NCBI GenBank assembly: GCA_027483885.1
Contig: JAIXTO010000089.1
Coordinates: 1 to 64,000, forward strand
Origin: Rhizobiaceae bacterium
GTDB lineage: Bacteria; Pseudomonadota; Alphaproteobacteria; Rhizobiales; Rhizobiaceae
Direction of reading: 5' to 3'
Length of the DNA: 64,000 nucleotides
Shown here: positions 1-8,892 of the stretch, piece by piece
How positions within the stretch are numbered: position 1 is the first letter of the stretch
Layout: each line of letters starts with the position of its first letter
Notes under the pieces: model-generated
Databases searched by the model: none
The model's input: the letters and a program-made list of their open reading frames with translations, nothing else
Told to the model about the DNA's origin: nothing
Translations under genes and position numbers: made by a program

Positions 1-1
1 C

Positions 2-118
2 AAACAGATGCGGGGCTTGGCAACCCGATACGACCGACGCGCCGACAACTATCTCGCAGCCATCAAGCTTGCAGCTACAAGGATATGGATCGCATCAGCT
101 AATGAGTCCGCATCCTAG
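2..118 (+). mobile_element. 3' end of IS5-family-like transposase (truncated by window start)
   Basis: Frame 2 reads ...KQMRGLATRYDRRADNYLAAIKLAATRIWIASANESAS*, resembling the C-terminus of IS5-group DDE transposases (RYDK.A.NFLAA.KLA.IRIWLR..ES). Stop TAG at 116-118. Confidence 0.65.
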
Positions 119-870
119 TAGAATGTCGCGATCCGCTGCCCATCCAGATCGTGCACCTTGAACGGGCTCTGGTAGATTTCACCCAGCGTTTCGGCCTCAA
201 TAATGTCGTTCACGCTCCCCTGCCGGAAGACACGGCCGTCACGCATGGCAACGATGTGATCGGCATAACAGGATGCGAAATTGATGTCGTGAAGGACAAC
301 GACGACCGTTTTGCCCAGATCCCGGCTGGCTTGTTTCAGCAGCGACATCATGGCGACGCCGTGAGGTATATCGAGGTTGTTGAGCGGCTCGTCGAACAGC
401 ATGTAATCGGTGTCCTGACACAGGATCATGGCGACGAAGGCGCGCTGTCGCTGACCGCCCGATAGCTCGTCGAGATAACGATCGGCTAGGGGGCGGAGCT
501 TCAGATAGTCCAGTGCTTCGTCGATCTTTGTCTTGTCTGCGATTGTCAGCCGTCCCTTGGAATAGGGGTAACGACCGAAGGCGACAAGATCGCTGACGGT
601 GAGCCGCGCGGCCATGTGGTTGTCCTGCCTGAGGATCGAGAGCCGCCTTGCGAGCATCTCGCCTCTCGTCTGGAAGACATCAAGCCCGTCGAGATGAACC
701 GTGCCGGCGTCCGGAAGCATCAGGCGCGCGATGATCGACAGGAGGGTGGACTTGCCAGCGCCGTTCGGCCCGATGATCGCCGTCAACCCGCCTTTGGCCA
801 GCGTCAGGCTGACATCGTCCAGAACCGTGCTGGTGCCATAGGCCTTGCTGAGACTGACGATCTCGATCAT
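115..870 (-). CDS. Iron-siderophore ABC transporter ATP-binding protein
   Basis: Walker A GPNGAGKST, signature LSGGQRQR, Walker B YMLFDEP; adjacent to FecCD-type permeases. Confidence 0.93.
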   Translation of the reverse strand: MIEIVSLSKAYGTSTVLDDVSLTLAKGGLTAIIGPNGAGKSTLLSIIARLMLPDAGTVHLDGLDVFQTRGEMLARRLSILRQDNHMAARLTVSDLVAFGRYPYSKGRLTIADKTKIDEALDYLKLRPLADRYLDELSGGQRQRAFVAMILCQDTDYMLFDEPLNNLDIPHGVAMMSLLKQASRDLGKTVVVVLHDINFASCYADHIVAMRDGRVFRQGSVNDIIEAETLGEIYQSPFKVHDLDGQRIATFY

Positions 871-1835
871 CGCGCACGCCCCTTGATCAGATAGAGGATA
901 AAGAACAGCCCGCCCGCGAATTCGATCACGATGGCAAGCGCGGTATTGTAACCGAGCGCGCGCTCCAGGATTGTCTGTCCGAACACGAGCGCGGTGAAGG
1001 CAATGAGAACAGCTGCCGGCAGCACATGCCGATGGGTCGCGACTGGCATCAGCAGATAGGCGAGGTTTGCCACCAGCAGCCCAAAAAAGGTGACGGGGCC
1101 GACCAGCGCTGTGGAAACGGAGACCAGCACCACGCAGAGCGACAGCATCAGGATCGATGTTCGCCGGTGATCGACGCCGAGCGAAATCGCGGCCTCGCGC
1201 CCCAGCGCCATGACATCCAGCCGATGCAGAAGTGGAAGGGCAAAGAGACTCGCCGCCAGGATAAGACCTGAGGATATGCCGAGAAGCGTTGGATCGATCG
1301 TGTTGAAACTGGCAAACAGCCTGTCCTGGAGCACGACGAAATCGTTGGGGTCGATGATCCTTTGCAGGAAGCCGGCAGCGCTGCGAAAGAGGATGCCGAA
1401 GAATATGCCGACCAGCAGCAAAAGATGCAGGCTGCGCAGCCTGTCGGAGAACAGGAAACGAAACAGCAGCAGCGAGAAGCCGACCATGACCGATACCTCG
1501 ACGGCAAACATGAGACGCGCATCGATGCCGGCGACCACATTGGCGCCGAGCAGGAAGACAAGCAGCGTCTGGAGGAAACCGAAGAGAGCATCGAAGCCCA
1601 TGATCGACGGCGTCAGGATGCGGTTGTTGGTAATCGACTGGAAGATGACAGTCGAAACGGCGACAGCATAAGCGACCAAAGCGAGCGCCAAAAGCTTCGT
1701 GCCGCGAAACGTCAGGATGAAGGACCAGTTGCCGCGAGCACCATAGGTGAGAAAAACAAGGCAGCCCGCCAGCGCTGCGGCCAGCAGCAGGCCGAGAATG
1801 AACCGGGTGGATCGCAGTCTCTGGTCAGGCGACAC
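867..1835 (-). CDS. Iron-siderophore ABC transporter permease (FecCD family)
   Basis: Hydrophobic FecCD-like protein (TALVGPVTFFGLLVANLAYLL); 4-bp overlap with the ATPase gene. Confidence 0.92.
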   Translation of the reverse strand: MSPDQRLRSTRFILGLLLAAALAGCLVFLTYGARGNWSFILTFRGTKLLALALVAYAVAVSTVIFQSITNNRILTPSIMGFDALFGFLQTLLVFLLGANVVAGIDARLMFAVEVSVMVGFSLLLFRFLFSDRLRSLHLLLLVGIFFGILFRSAAGFLQRIIDPNDFVVLQDRLFASFNTIDPTLLGISSGLILAASLFALPLLHRLDVMALGREAAISLGVDHRRTSILMLSLCVVLVSVSTALVGPVTFFGLLVANLAYLLMPVATHRHVLPAAVLIAFTALVFGQTILERALGYNTALAIVIEFAGGLFFILYLIKGRAR

Positions 1836-2883
1836 GGGCGTTCTTTCTCAAGACCATAGTCAGAAAGACGATGCTGCCGAGGATGCCGAGCACGGTGCCG
1901 ACAGGCACTTCATAGGGCGCAATGATCATCCGGCCGAATATGTCGCAGGCAAGCACGAGACCGGCACCGGCAAGCGCCGTGACGGGAAGGCTGCGCCGCA
2001 GATTATCTCCCATCGCCATGCTCACCAGATTGGGGACGATGAGACCGACGAACGGCACCATGCCCGCGGTGACAACAACCGATGCCGTGACCAGCGAGAC
2101 GATCACCAGTCCAAGCGCCAGCACACGCCGGTAGTTCAGCCCGACATTCTGGGCAAAGGCTTCCCCCATGCCGGCAAGTGTGAAGCGGTCGGCAGCGACA
2201 TAGGCCATAACAGCCAGTCCAAGCGCGACCCAGAGCGTTTCGTAGCGTCCCCGCAGAATGGTGGAAAAGTCGCCGCTCACCCAGGCCCCCATGCTCTGCA
2301 TCATGTCGAAGCCATAGGCGAAGAAAGCCGTGACCGCGCTGATGACACCGCCGAGCATGATGCCGACCAGCGGCACCATCAGAACCGAACGCAGCGGAAT
2401 CTGACTGAGGATGAGCAGGAATATCGTCGTGCCGGCAAGCGAAAAGCCCGCCGCAACCAGCATCTTGCCCAGAACAGGCATGTCCGGCGCAACCAGCAGG
2501 ACGACCAGCATGCCAAGGGCTGCCGATTCCACCGTTCCCACGGTAGATGGCTCAACAAAGCGGTTGCGGGCCAGCATCTGCATGATGGTGCCGGCCACCG
2601 CCATGCTCGACCCGGCAAAGACGAGTGCGAGCGTGCGCGGCAGGCGGCCGGCGCTCAGCACCAGCCACTGGGCCTCGCTGATGTCGCCACGGAGAATTGC
2701 CAGAGGCGAAATGGCGCTGACGCCGACAAAGAGGCTCACCACCCCCAGCACGCCAATCAGGATGCCCATTAGCACAAGGATCGCGGTCAGGCGTGGCAAC
2801 ACGAAGACGTCCGTTCTGAAGGCGGTTCGGCAAAGCCGTTCGGGCGAACCCTCCGGCCTGGGCAGGATTTCATTTCCGGGCAA
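1825..2883 (-). CDS. Iron-siderophore ABC transporter permease (FecCD family)
   Basis: FecCD motifs (GMVPFVGLIVPNLVSMAMGDNLRRSLP); overlaps neighbouring genes. Confidence 0.92.
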   Translation of the reverse strand: MPGNEILPRPEGSPERLCRTAFRTDVFVLPRLTAILVLMGILIGVLGVVSLFVGVSAISPLAILRGDISEAQWLVLSAGRLPRTLALVFAGSSMAVAGTIMQMLARNRFVEPSTVGTVESAALGMLVVLLVAPDMPVLGKMLVAAGFSLAGTTIFLLILSQIPLRSVLMVPLVGIMLGGVISAVTAFFAYGFDMMQSMGAWVSGDFSTILRGRYETLWVALGLAVMAYVAADRFTLAGMGEAFAQNVGLNYRRVLALGLVIVSLVTASVVVTAGMVPFVGLIVPNLVSMAMGDNLRRSLPVTALAGAGLVLACDIFGRMIIAPYEVPVGTVLGILGSIVFLTMVLRKNARVA

Positions 2884-3787
2884 GCGCCGCTGTGATCTGA
2901 TCCACCGACGACTGGAGCGAGGTCATTCCGGCACCGACGAGATACCAGGATGCGGCGTCGAGGTAAACGACATGACCTTTCTGCCAGGCCGCCGTCTGGC
3001 GAACGATGTCGTTGTCGAGAAGCTTGGAAGCCGAAGCCCCCTGCTCGCCGATGGCGCCGTCGCGGTCGATGACAAAAAGCCAATCGGGGTTCTTCTCAAG
3101 AATATATTCGAAGGAGACCGGCTGACCATGGTTGCCGGCAGCAATCTGGTCATCGGCCGGCTGGAAACCGTAATCGGTAAACAGCACGCCGAAGCGGGAA
3201 CCGCGACCATAGGTGCTCATCTTGCCACCTGTCGTCAGCACCAGCATCGCCTTGCCCGAAGATAACGCCTCAGTGCGCAGGGCAGAAGTCGAGGATTCCA
3301 GGCGGGCCAGTGCTGCTTCCGCCTCGGCCTGCTTGCCGAAAATCTCTCCAAGCTTGCGGACATTGCCCACAGCACTTTTCATGAAGGACTTGGGATCGGT
3401 GGTCAGATCAATCGTCGGCGCGATGGCAGCGAGTTCCGCATATTTCGGCGCCGCCCGTCCGGCCACGATGACGAGATCCGGCTGCATGGCACCGACCGCT
3501 TCATAATCCGGCTCGAAGAGAGAGCCGATCTTTGGCTTGTCCTTAAACTGCGACAGTGATTTCGGCAGGTTGGCCTCAGGCACGCCGGCCACATCGACGC
3601 CGAGTGCGGCAAGCGTATCGAGCGCCGAGAGATCGAAGGTCAGCACCGTTTTCGGCGGCACGGCAAGCTCCGTTACGCCCTGCGCATGGGTGATCTTCAG
3701 CGGTTCGGCCATTGTCGGCGCTGGCCCGACGGTCGCAAGGAAAGCGCCCGCGAGTGCCGCGATGGAGAAATACCTGTGATGCCGCAT
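2870..3787 (-). CDS. Siderophore-binding periplasmic protein (FatB/CeuE/YclQ-like)
   Basis: Signal peptide MRHHRYFSIAALAGAFLATVGPAPTMA; periplasmic binding protein fold sequence with TTGGKMSTYGRGSRFG. Start re-assigned to 3787 rather than 3883. Confidence 0.9.
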   Translation of the reverse strand: MRHHRYFSIAALAGAFLATVGPAPTMAEPLKITHAQGVTELAVPPKTVLTFDLSALDTLAALGVDVAGVPEANLPKSLSQFKDKPKIGSLFEPDYEAVGAMQPDLVIVAGRAAPKYAELAAIAPTIDLTTDPKSFMKSAVGNVRKLGEIFGKQAEAEAALARLESSTSALRTEALSSGKAMLVLTTGGKMSTYGRGSRFGVLFTDYGFQPADDQIAAGNHGQPVSFEYILEKNPDWLFVIDRDGAIGEQGASASKLLDNDIVRQTAAWQKGHVVYLDAASWYLVGAGMTSLQSSVDQITAALARK

Positions 3788-3848
3788 GATGTGCCCCCTT
3801 TGCCGCCTCGATCGCAGGCGCGAACGGCCGACACGACAAAGCATAAGT

Positions 3849-3863
3849 TGAGTTTTGCGGTCA
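3849..3863. promoter_or_regulatory. Candidate iron-responsive (RirA/IRO-type) operator
   Basis: TGA-GTTTTGCGG-TCA (TGA-N9-TCA) between the divergent binding-protein and LysR-TrpD2 genes. Confidence 0.5.
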
Positions 3864-3890
3864 GATATGTAACTGGGCAGCATCAGGTCA

Positions 3891-5423
3891 ATGAAGAAGT
3901 TTTTGACTCCTTCTAATTTGCTCCATGCGCAAAAGGCTTCGGGAGAGATAACGGTGGCGAAGGAAGAAGGTGCCCCAGTAACCAGCGCGACGAGGGACGA
4001 GGCCGTGCGCTTTCAGCAACTGCGCCTCCTGGTGGCGCTGGATGCGCTGCTGCGAGAAGCAAGCGTCAGCCGCGCTGCTGCGACACTGGGCCTCCAGACA
4101 TCCTCGATGAGCCGGATGCTAGGCGAGTTGCGGGAAATCTACGGCGACCGCATCTTCATCCGCACCGGCCGCGGCATGTCGCCGACGCCGTTTGCCGAGT
4201 CCATCCGCCAGCGCGTCCGCACCCTGGTGACGGAAACGGAAGCGCTGATGCTGAAGGATGGGGCGGCCCTTACCGCCAGTGCCGGGACCCTGGGAGACGG
4301 CTGGACGGGCAGGACACTGATGCCCATGGCGCCGCTCGCGGCCACCCGCAGTGACCGGCTCGACGCTTCGCCGACACCGGCAATCCTTGCCAGAAGGATC
4401 GCCTCCATCGGTGACAACGCCGCGCCGCAACGCCGGCTGGCAAAATATATCGCGATCACGTCGCCGGGCCCCGGCAAGAGCCGTCCAATGACGACAGAGG
4501 AGGCCCGCGATGCCTTCACCATCGTCCTCAGCGGCGAGGCAGATCGCGTCCAGGTCGGCGCGCTGTTGATGACGATGCAATATCGCGGCGTCACGACGGC
4601 AGAGCTTGCAGGTTTCGTGCAGGCGATCCGGGGCCGTATCCCGCCGGTGCCGGACGCACTCGGGCGTCCCGATCTTGACTGGCCGGCCTATGTGTCGGCG
4701 AGCTGGCGTCATCCCCCCTGGTTCATTCACGCCGCACGGCTCGTCGCCTCCGGCGGGTACAAGGTGCTGATCCACGGCTTTTTCGGCAATGGCGAGGAAA
4801 GCGGCAAGCTGGAGCTTGCCGCCGCCGATGCCGGTATCCGGGTCTGCCTTTCGGTGACCGAGGCGGCGCAGGCGCTTTCGCAAACCAACCTGGCCTATGT
4901 GCCGATCGGGGCCCTCGTGCCGCAGGTGCAGAGCCTGCTTGGCCTTTATCCGCTGTTTGAAACGCGCACACCGGTTCATGCCTTGCCCCACCTCGTCAAC
5001 CCGATGGCAGCACCCTGCATCGTCCTGGGTGCTGCCCAGATGTCGCGACGGGATCTTTATCGAGATGTCGCACGGCAACTCGGAGAAAAGGATGTGACGA
5101 TCCTGGGATCGGTGCGCGATTTTGCACAGTTCACCCCGCTGAAGGCGACGCCGCTCTATCGCATCGTAGAGGGCCAGTCCGAGGATGTGATTGTCCCGGC
5201 CCAGCGCGACGTCAGCCAGATTGCGACACCGCCGATCCTGTCGCAGCGGGAATACTGGCGAGCCGTGTGGACCGGTGCTGCCCGCGACGAATATGCCGAG
5301 GCAACGATTGTCAAAACCGCAGCTGCCGCCCTGCTCTGCCTGGCAAAGGACCGGGCCTTGTCCTTCGAGTCCGCACTGGAGCATGCGGTTCACCTCTGGC
5401 AGAAACGCGACCGCCACGGCTGA
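3891..5423 (+). CDS. LysR-type HTH fused to TrpD2/YbiB-like (anthranilate phosphoribosyltransferase-like) domain
   Basis: N-terminal LysR-like HTH (LRLLVALDALLREASVSRAAATLGLQTSSMSRMLGELREIYGDRIFIRTGRGMSPT). C-terminal TrpD-like sequence (RPMTTEEARDAFTIVLSGEADRVQVGALLMTMQYRGVTTAELAGFVQAIR ... HALPHLVNPMAAPCIVLGA). Confidence 0.82.
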   Translation: MKKFLTPSNLLHAQKASGEITVAKEEGAPVTSATRDEAVRFQQLRLLVALDALLREASVSRAAATLGLQTSSMSRMLGELREIYGDRIFIRTGRGMSPTPFAESIRQRVRTLVTETEALMLKDGAALTASAGTLGDGWTGRTLMPMAPLAATRSDRLDASPTPAILARRIASIGDNAAPQRRLAKYIAITSPGPGKSRPMTTEEARDAFTIVLSGEADRVQVGALLMTMQYRGVTTAELAGFVQAIRGRIPPVPDALGRPDLDWPAYVSASWRHPPWFIHAARLVASGGYKVLIHGFFGNGEESGKLELAAADAGIRVCLSVTEAAQALSQTNLAYVPIGALVPQVQSLLGLYPLFETRTPVHALPHLVNPMAAPCIVLGAAQMSRRDLYRDVARQLGEKDVTILGSVRDFAQFTPLKATPLYRIVEGQSEDVIVPAQRDVSQIATPPILSQREYWRAVWTGAARDEYAEATIVKTAAAALLCLAKDRALSFESALEHAVHLWQKRDRHG

Positions 5424-5505
5424 CCTTCAGGTCACGCCGCAACGGTACCGTTTTCCGCCTATGCGGAGCGAGCGCCAGGGAGGAGTGCCGGGGTCGGCGC
5501 TGCAA

Positions 5506-7773
5506 TCAAAAACGGGCAGCAAGCGAGACGTAGAAGGAGCGGCCGGGCTCGTTGTAGGTGTTTGCCCCTGCATTATTGCCGCTGCCTTCGCGATAGACGC
5601 GCTCATCGAAGACGTTGTTTATGCCAGCCGTCATACGATAGGTCTCGTTTATCTCGTAGGAAGCGCCAAGATTGACCAGCGTATAGGGCTTGCGGGGTTC
5701 CGGGTTGTCGACCACGGAACCATTGAAGGATCGTGAGGTGGGCGACTGCGTTTCACCGTAATGGGTGGCAGACAGGATCAGCGTGACATCCTCGCGCGCT
5801 TTCCATTCGAGCGACGTGTTGATCGTATAGTCCGGCACCAGCGACAGCGGCTGGCCGTCGCTCTTGTTTTCCGACTGGATCATATAGGTGAAGTTCGTCG
5901 CCCAGGTCAGCTGTTCATGCAGGGGCACGGACACATTGCCTTCCAGGCCGGAGACGACGGCCTCGGGCACGTTATCCCACTGGTAGACGTTGACGGTCGC
6001 GGTGCTCATGCCTGCGACGGCGATGGTCGAGGGCGAAATCCGGTTGCGGTAATCGTTATGAAAATAGGTGAGACCCGCATTCCAGCCGAGGTCGTCGTTG
6101 TAGGAGATACCAATCTCCTTGTTGATGCTGGTTTCCGGCTCGAGGTTTTCGTTGCCGATGATGTAGCAGCCGCCGGTGGTTCTCACGGCGCAACCATTGC
6201 CGTTTGAAAACAGGATATATTCGGGGTTCTGCTGAAAGAGGTTCGGCGCCTTGAAGGCCCTTGCGATGCCGGCCTTCAGGGTAATGTTCTCTGTGACGGT
6301 GTAGGATGCGTTGAGGCTTGGGCTTAAGTTCGAGCCGAAAGCGCTATGCTGATCGAGACGAAGTCCAGGCGTCAGCGTGAAGTCGTCGGTAACGGAAATG
6401 TTGTCTTCGGCATAAAGGCCGATCAACCAGTCGCTGCTGTCGGGGTCGAGGTTGCGGGGGATGGCCGGAATTGTGGGATAGGAAACGCTGCTGGAGCCTG
6501 GCTGAGCCGCAGAGACCGGATCATGCATCCATTCGCCGCGATACTCCGTGCCGATCGTCAGCTTCTGCTCGAAGAGGGTCTCGAGCGGCAGGATCCATTC
6601 GCTTTTGGCCGTCAACGTGTCGAGATCAATAGTGCTATTGGTGAGGTCACCGGAAATTGAGCCCTCGCTGCCGCCGGCCAGCGTTTCCGCAAGGCGGGTG
6701 TTGCGCGTGCGCTCCCACTGGATGTAGCTGGTCGATTCGCCGAAATCGTAGGTGCCGCGATGGGTGGCCGCAAGCGACCCGCGTTCCAGGCTGTTGGTTT
6801 CCTCCCCCACCAGCGAGGACAGACGGGCCGCATTCGCACCGGTTGCAGCGTTCTGCGAATCTCCCGCAAACAGGTTGCCCTGGCGGCTATAGGCAGCCTC
6901 GATGTCGATGGCGTGGTCATCGGTCGGTTCGAAGGTGAGGACACCGCGAATGTCCCGGTTGACGACGCCCTCGCGTCCTGCCGGCGGATTTGCCTGTGCT
7001 GCAGCGGAAGCTGCGGCATTGATGTCGGCAGCGTCGTTCTGGGTTCGGCTGTAGTTGCCCATCAGACGGAAGGAGGTCGTTTCGTTGATGGGTCCGCCCA
7101 CCAGGAAGTTGCCGCGAACGGTATGGCCTTCCTTGGAGTCCTGCGGAACGTTCACGTAGGTTGAGGCGGAGCCAGAAAGCGTCTCCGGCTTCTTCGTGAT
7201 AATGTTGACGACACCGCCGGCAGCACCCGACCCGTAGCGGGCTGCGGCCGGTCCGCGGATGACCTCGATGCGCTCTATGGCTTCCGCCGGAACCCAGTTG
7301 CTGTCACCGCGCGAATCCCGCTCCCCGCCGCGCCCCATGCGCACCGAGTTGCGCGACAGCACCGGCTTGCCGTCGATCAGGATCAGTGTGTTTTCCGGCC
7401 CCATGCCGCGCAGGTCAATCTGGCGCTGGTTGCCGCGCTGCCCGGATGCGCTGGTGCCGGTCAGGTTGGCGCCGGGCATCCGTCGGATGATTTCCGAGAT
7501 GTCGTTGGTCACGGGCCGCTGCTCCAGGTCGCTTGCCGTGATCGTTGACACGCCGGGCATCTGCTTCAACTGCTGTTCGGCCGAGAGGATGAGAACCTTG
7601 TCCAGCACAATCCCGTCTTCCTCGCCAGTGCCCTGCTCCTGGGCCTGCGCGGCGGTTGACGCGAGCGAAAGGACCGCACTTAAAACCACCGAAGCGCGCC
7701 CGACACCTCGACCCGAGCAACGCCCCGTCCGCCGCCCGGCATGTCCTGAAATCGGCCTCGTCATCCGCACCAT
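5506..7773 (-). CDS. TonB-dependent siderophore receptor (FepA/PfeA-like)
   Basis: Signal sequence, plug domain (MPGVSTITASDLEQRPVTNDISEIIRRMPGANLTG; IEVIRGPAAARYGSGAAGGVVNIITK), C-terminal ...SFYVSLAARF. Confidence 0.95.
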   Translation of the reverse strand: MVRMTRPISGHAGRRTGRCSGRGVGRASVVLSAVLSLASTAAQAQEQGTGEEDGIVLDKVLILSAEQQLKQMPGVSTITASDLEQRPVTNDISEIIRRMPGANLTGTSASGQRGNQRQIDLRGMGPENTLILIDGKPVLSRNSVRMGRGGERDSRGDSNWVPAEAIERIEVIRGPAAARYGSGAAGGVVNIITKKPETLSGSASTYVNVPQDSKEGHTVRGNFLVGGPINETTSFRLMGNYSRTQNDAADINAAASAAAQANPPAGREGVVNRDIRGVLTFEPTDDHAIDIEAAYSRQGNLFAGDSQNAATGANAARLSSLVGEETNSLERGSLAATHRGTYDFGESTSYIQWERTRNTRLAETLAGGSEGSISGDLTNSTIDLDTLTAKSEWILPLETLFEQKLTIGTEYRGEWMHDPVSAAQPGSSSVSYPTIPAIPRNLDPDSSDWLIGLYAEDNISVTDDFTLTPGLRLDQHSAFGSNLSPSLNASYTVTENITLKAGIARAFKAPNLFQQNPEYILFSNGNGCAVRTTGGCYIIGNENLEPETSINKEIGISYNDDLGWNAGLTYFHNDYRNRISPSTIAVAGMSTATVNVYQWDNVPEAVVSGLEGNVSVPLHEQLTWATNFTYMIQSENKSDGQPLSLVPDYTINTSLEWKAREDVTLILSATHYGETQSPTSRSFNGSVVDNPEPRKPYTLVNLGASYEINETYRMTAGINNVFDERVYREGSGNNAGANTYNEPGRSFYVSLAARF

Positions 7774-7783
7774 CCCATAATGT

Positions 7784-7798
7784 TGACTAATTAAGTCA
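7784..7798. promoter_or_regulatory. Candidate iron-responsive (RirA/IRO-type) operator
   Basis: TGACTAATTAAGTCA = TGA-N9-TCA with 5-bp palindromic arms, 11 bp upstream of the TonB receptor start. Confidence 0.55.
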
Positions 7799-7879
7799 GC
7801 TAATAGGGTCCCACTTGGCAGGCTTCAACGGGGATGTTTTAGAACCGTTAAAAATTGCATGGAACGCAATTGGCGCGTT

Positions 7880-8779
7880 TCAGGCACTGCCCCAGGTGCC
7901 GATCAGCATCGCGAGGAACCGCTCCGCTGCCGGTGACAGCGTCCCTCCCCTTCGCCGGACCACGCCGATCGTTCTTGAGATCTCGGGGTTTCGAATGGGC
8001 CGCGTGATCAGGAAAGGATGTTCGCCCTGCGGTGTTGCCATCTGCGGCAGGACCGAGATCCCCAATCCCGCCTCCACCAGACCGAGCGAGGTGGAGAGAT
8101 GCGTCACCTCGTAAAACCACCGCAGCCTGATGTTGGATTTCGCCAGCGCACCGTCCAGCAGGGTGCGGTTACCGCTGGAGCGATGCACGGTGATCAGATG
8201 GTACGGCGCCAGATCCTCCCAGCCCACCTCGGCCTTTTCCGCCAGCGGATGATCCTTGCGGGCGGCCAGGACGAAGGGGTCTTCCACGAGCCGGTCAAAG
8301 ATCAGGTCCGGATCCGCCGTTCCCATGATGTTGATGCCGAACTCCACCTCCCCGCGTGAAACCGCCTGCAATCCGTCCGTGGCGGGCAGATCGAGGATGC
8401 GGAAACGGATGTTGGGGTATTCAACGTTGAACTGACGGATGACCGTGGGCAGGAAATAGAAGGCGGCCGTCGGCAGGCAGGCAATCGTCACCAGCCCGCC
8501 GCGCTGGACCGCCGGATCGCGCACTGCAAACAGCGATCCGTCGAATTCCTCCAGCATGCGCCGCACCAGCGGTATCAATTCCGCGCCCAGTGCCGTCAGC
8601 GACACGTGCCGCGTCGTGCGCTCCAGCAGCGGCGCCCCGATGGCAAGCTCGAGTTTCTGGATGCGCCGGCTGAGCGCCGGCTGGGACATGTTGAGGATGT
8701 CGGCCGCCCGGTGGAACGTTTCCAGCTCAACAATCGCGAGAAATGCCCGCAGGTCCAGAATCTCACAATTAATGCTCAT
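7880..8779 (-). CDS. LysR family transcriptional regulator
   Basis: N-terminal HTH LRAFLAIVELETFHRAADILNMSQPALSRRIQKLE; divergent from the prpF-like gene. Confidence 0.93.
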   Translation of the reverse strand: MSINCEILDLRAFLAIVELETFHRAADILNMSQPALSRRIQKLELAIGAPLLERTTRHVSLTALGAELIPLVRRMLEEFDGSLFAVRDPAVQRGGLVTIACLPTAAFYFLPTVIRQFNVEYPNIRFRILDLPATDGLQAVSRGEVEFGINIMGTADPDLIFDRLVEDPFVLAARKDHPLAEKAEVGWEDLAPYHLITVHRSSGNRTLLDGALAKSNIRLRWFYEVTHLSTSLGLVEAGLGISVLPQMATPQGEHPFLITRPIRNPEISRTIGVVRRRGGTLSPAAERFLAMLIGTWGSA

Positions 8780-8892
8780 ATCGCATCAATACTCCGAATC
8801 TTCGCATTTCACATATCAATCCATCTGCCACAGAGTGCAACAAATCAACTGATTGATACCCACTACACATGAGTGGAGGCGAAAGCGCAAGC

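Noticed and set aside
1747-2772. 341-aa + strand ORF opposite the FecCD permease
   Set aside because: Shadow ORF in high-GC antisense frame; low-complexity H/D/R/Q-rich product, no family motifs.
4119-5417. 432-aa - strand ORF opposite the LysR-TrpD2 gene
   Set aside because: Antisense shadow ORF of a well-supported gene with recognisable domains.
5441-5452. AACGGTACCGTT 12-bp palindrome between convergent genes
   Set aside because: Short palindrome with a weak T-run; too little to call a terminator or operator.
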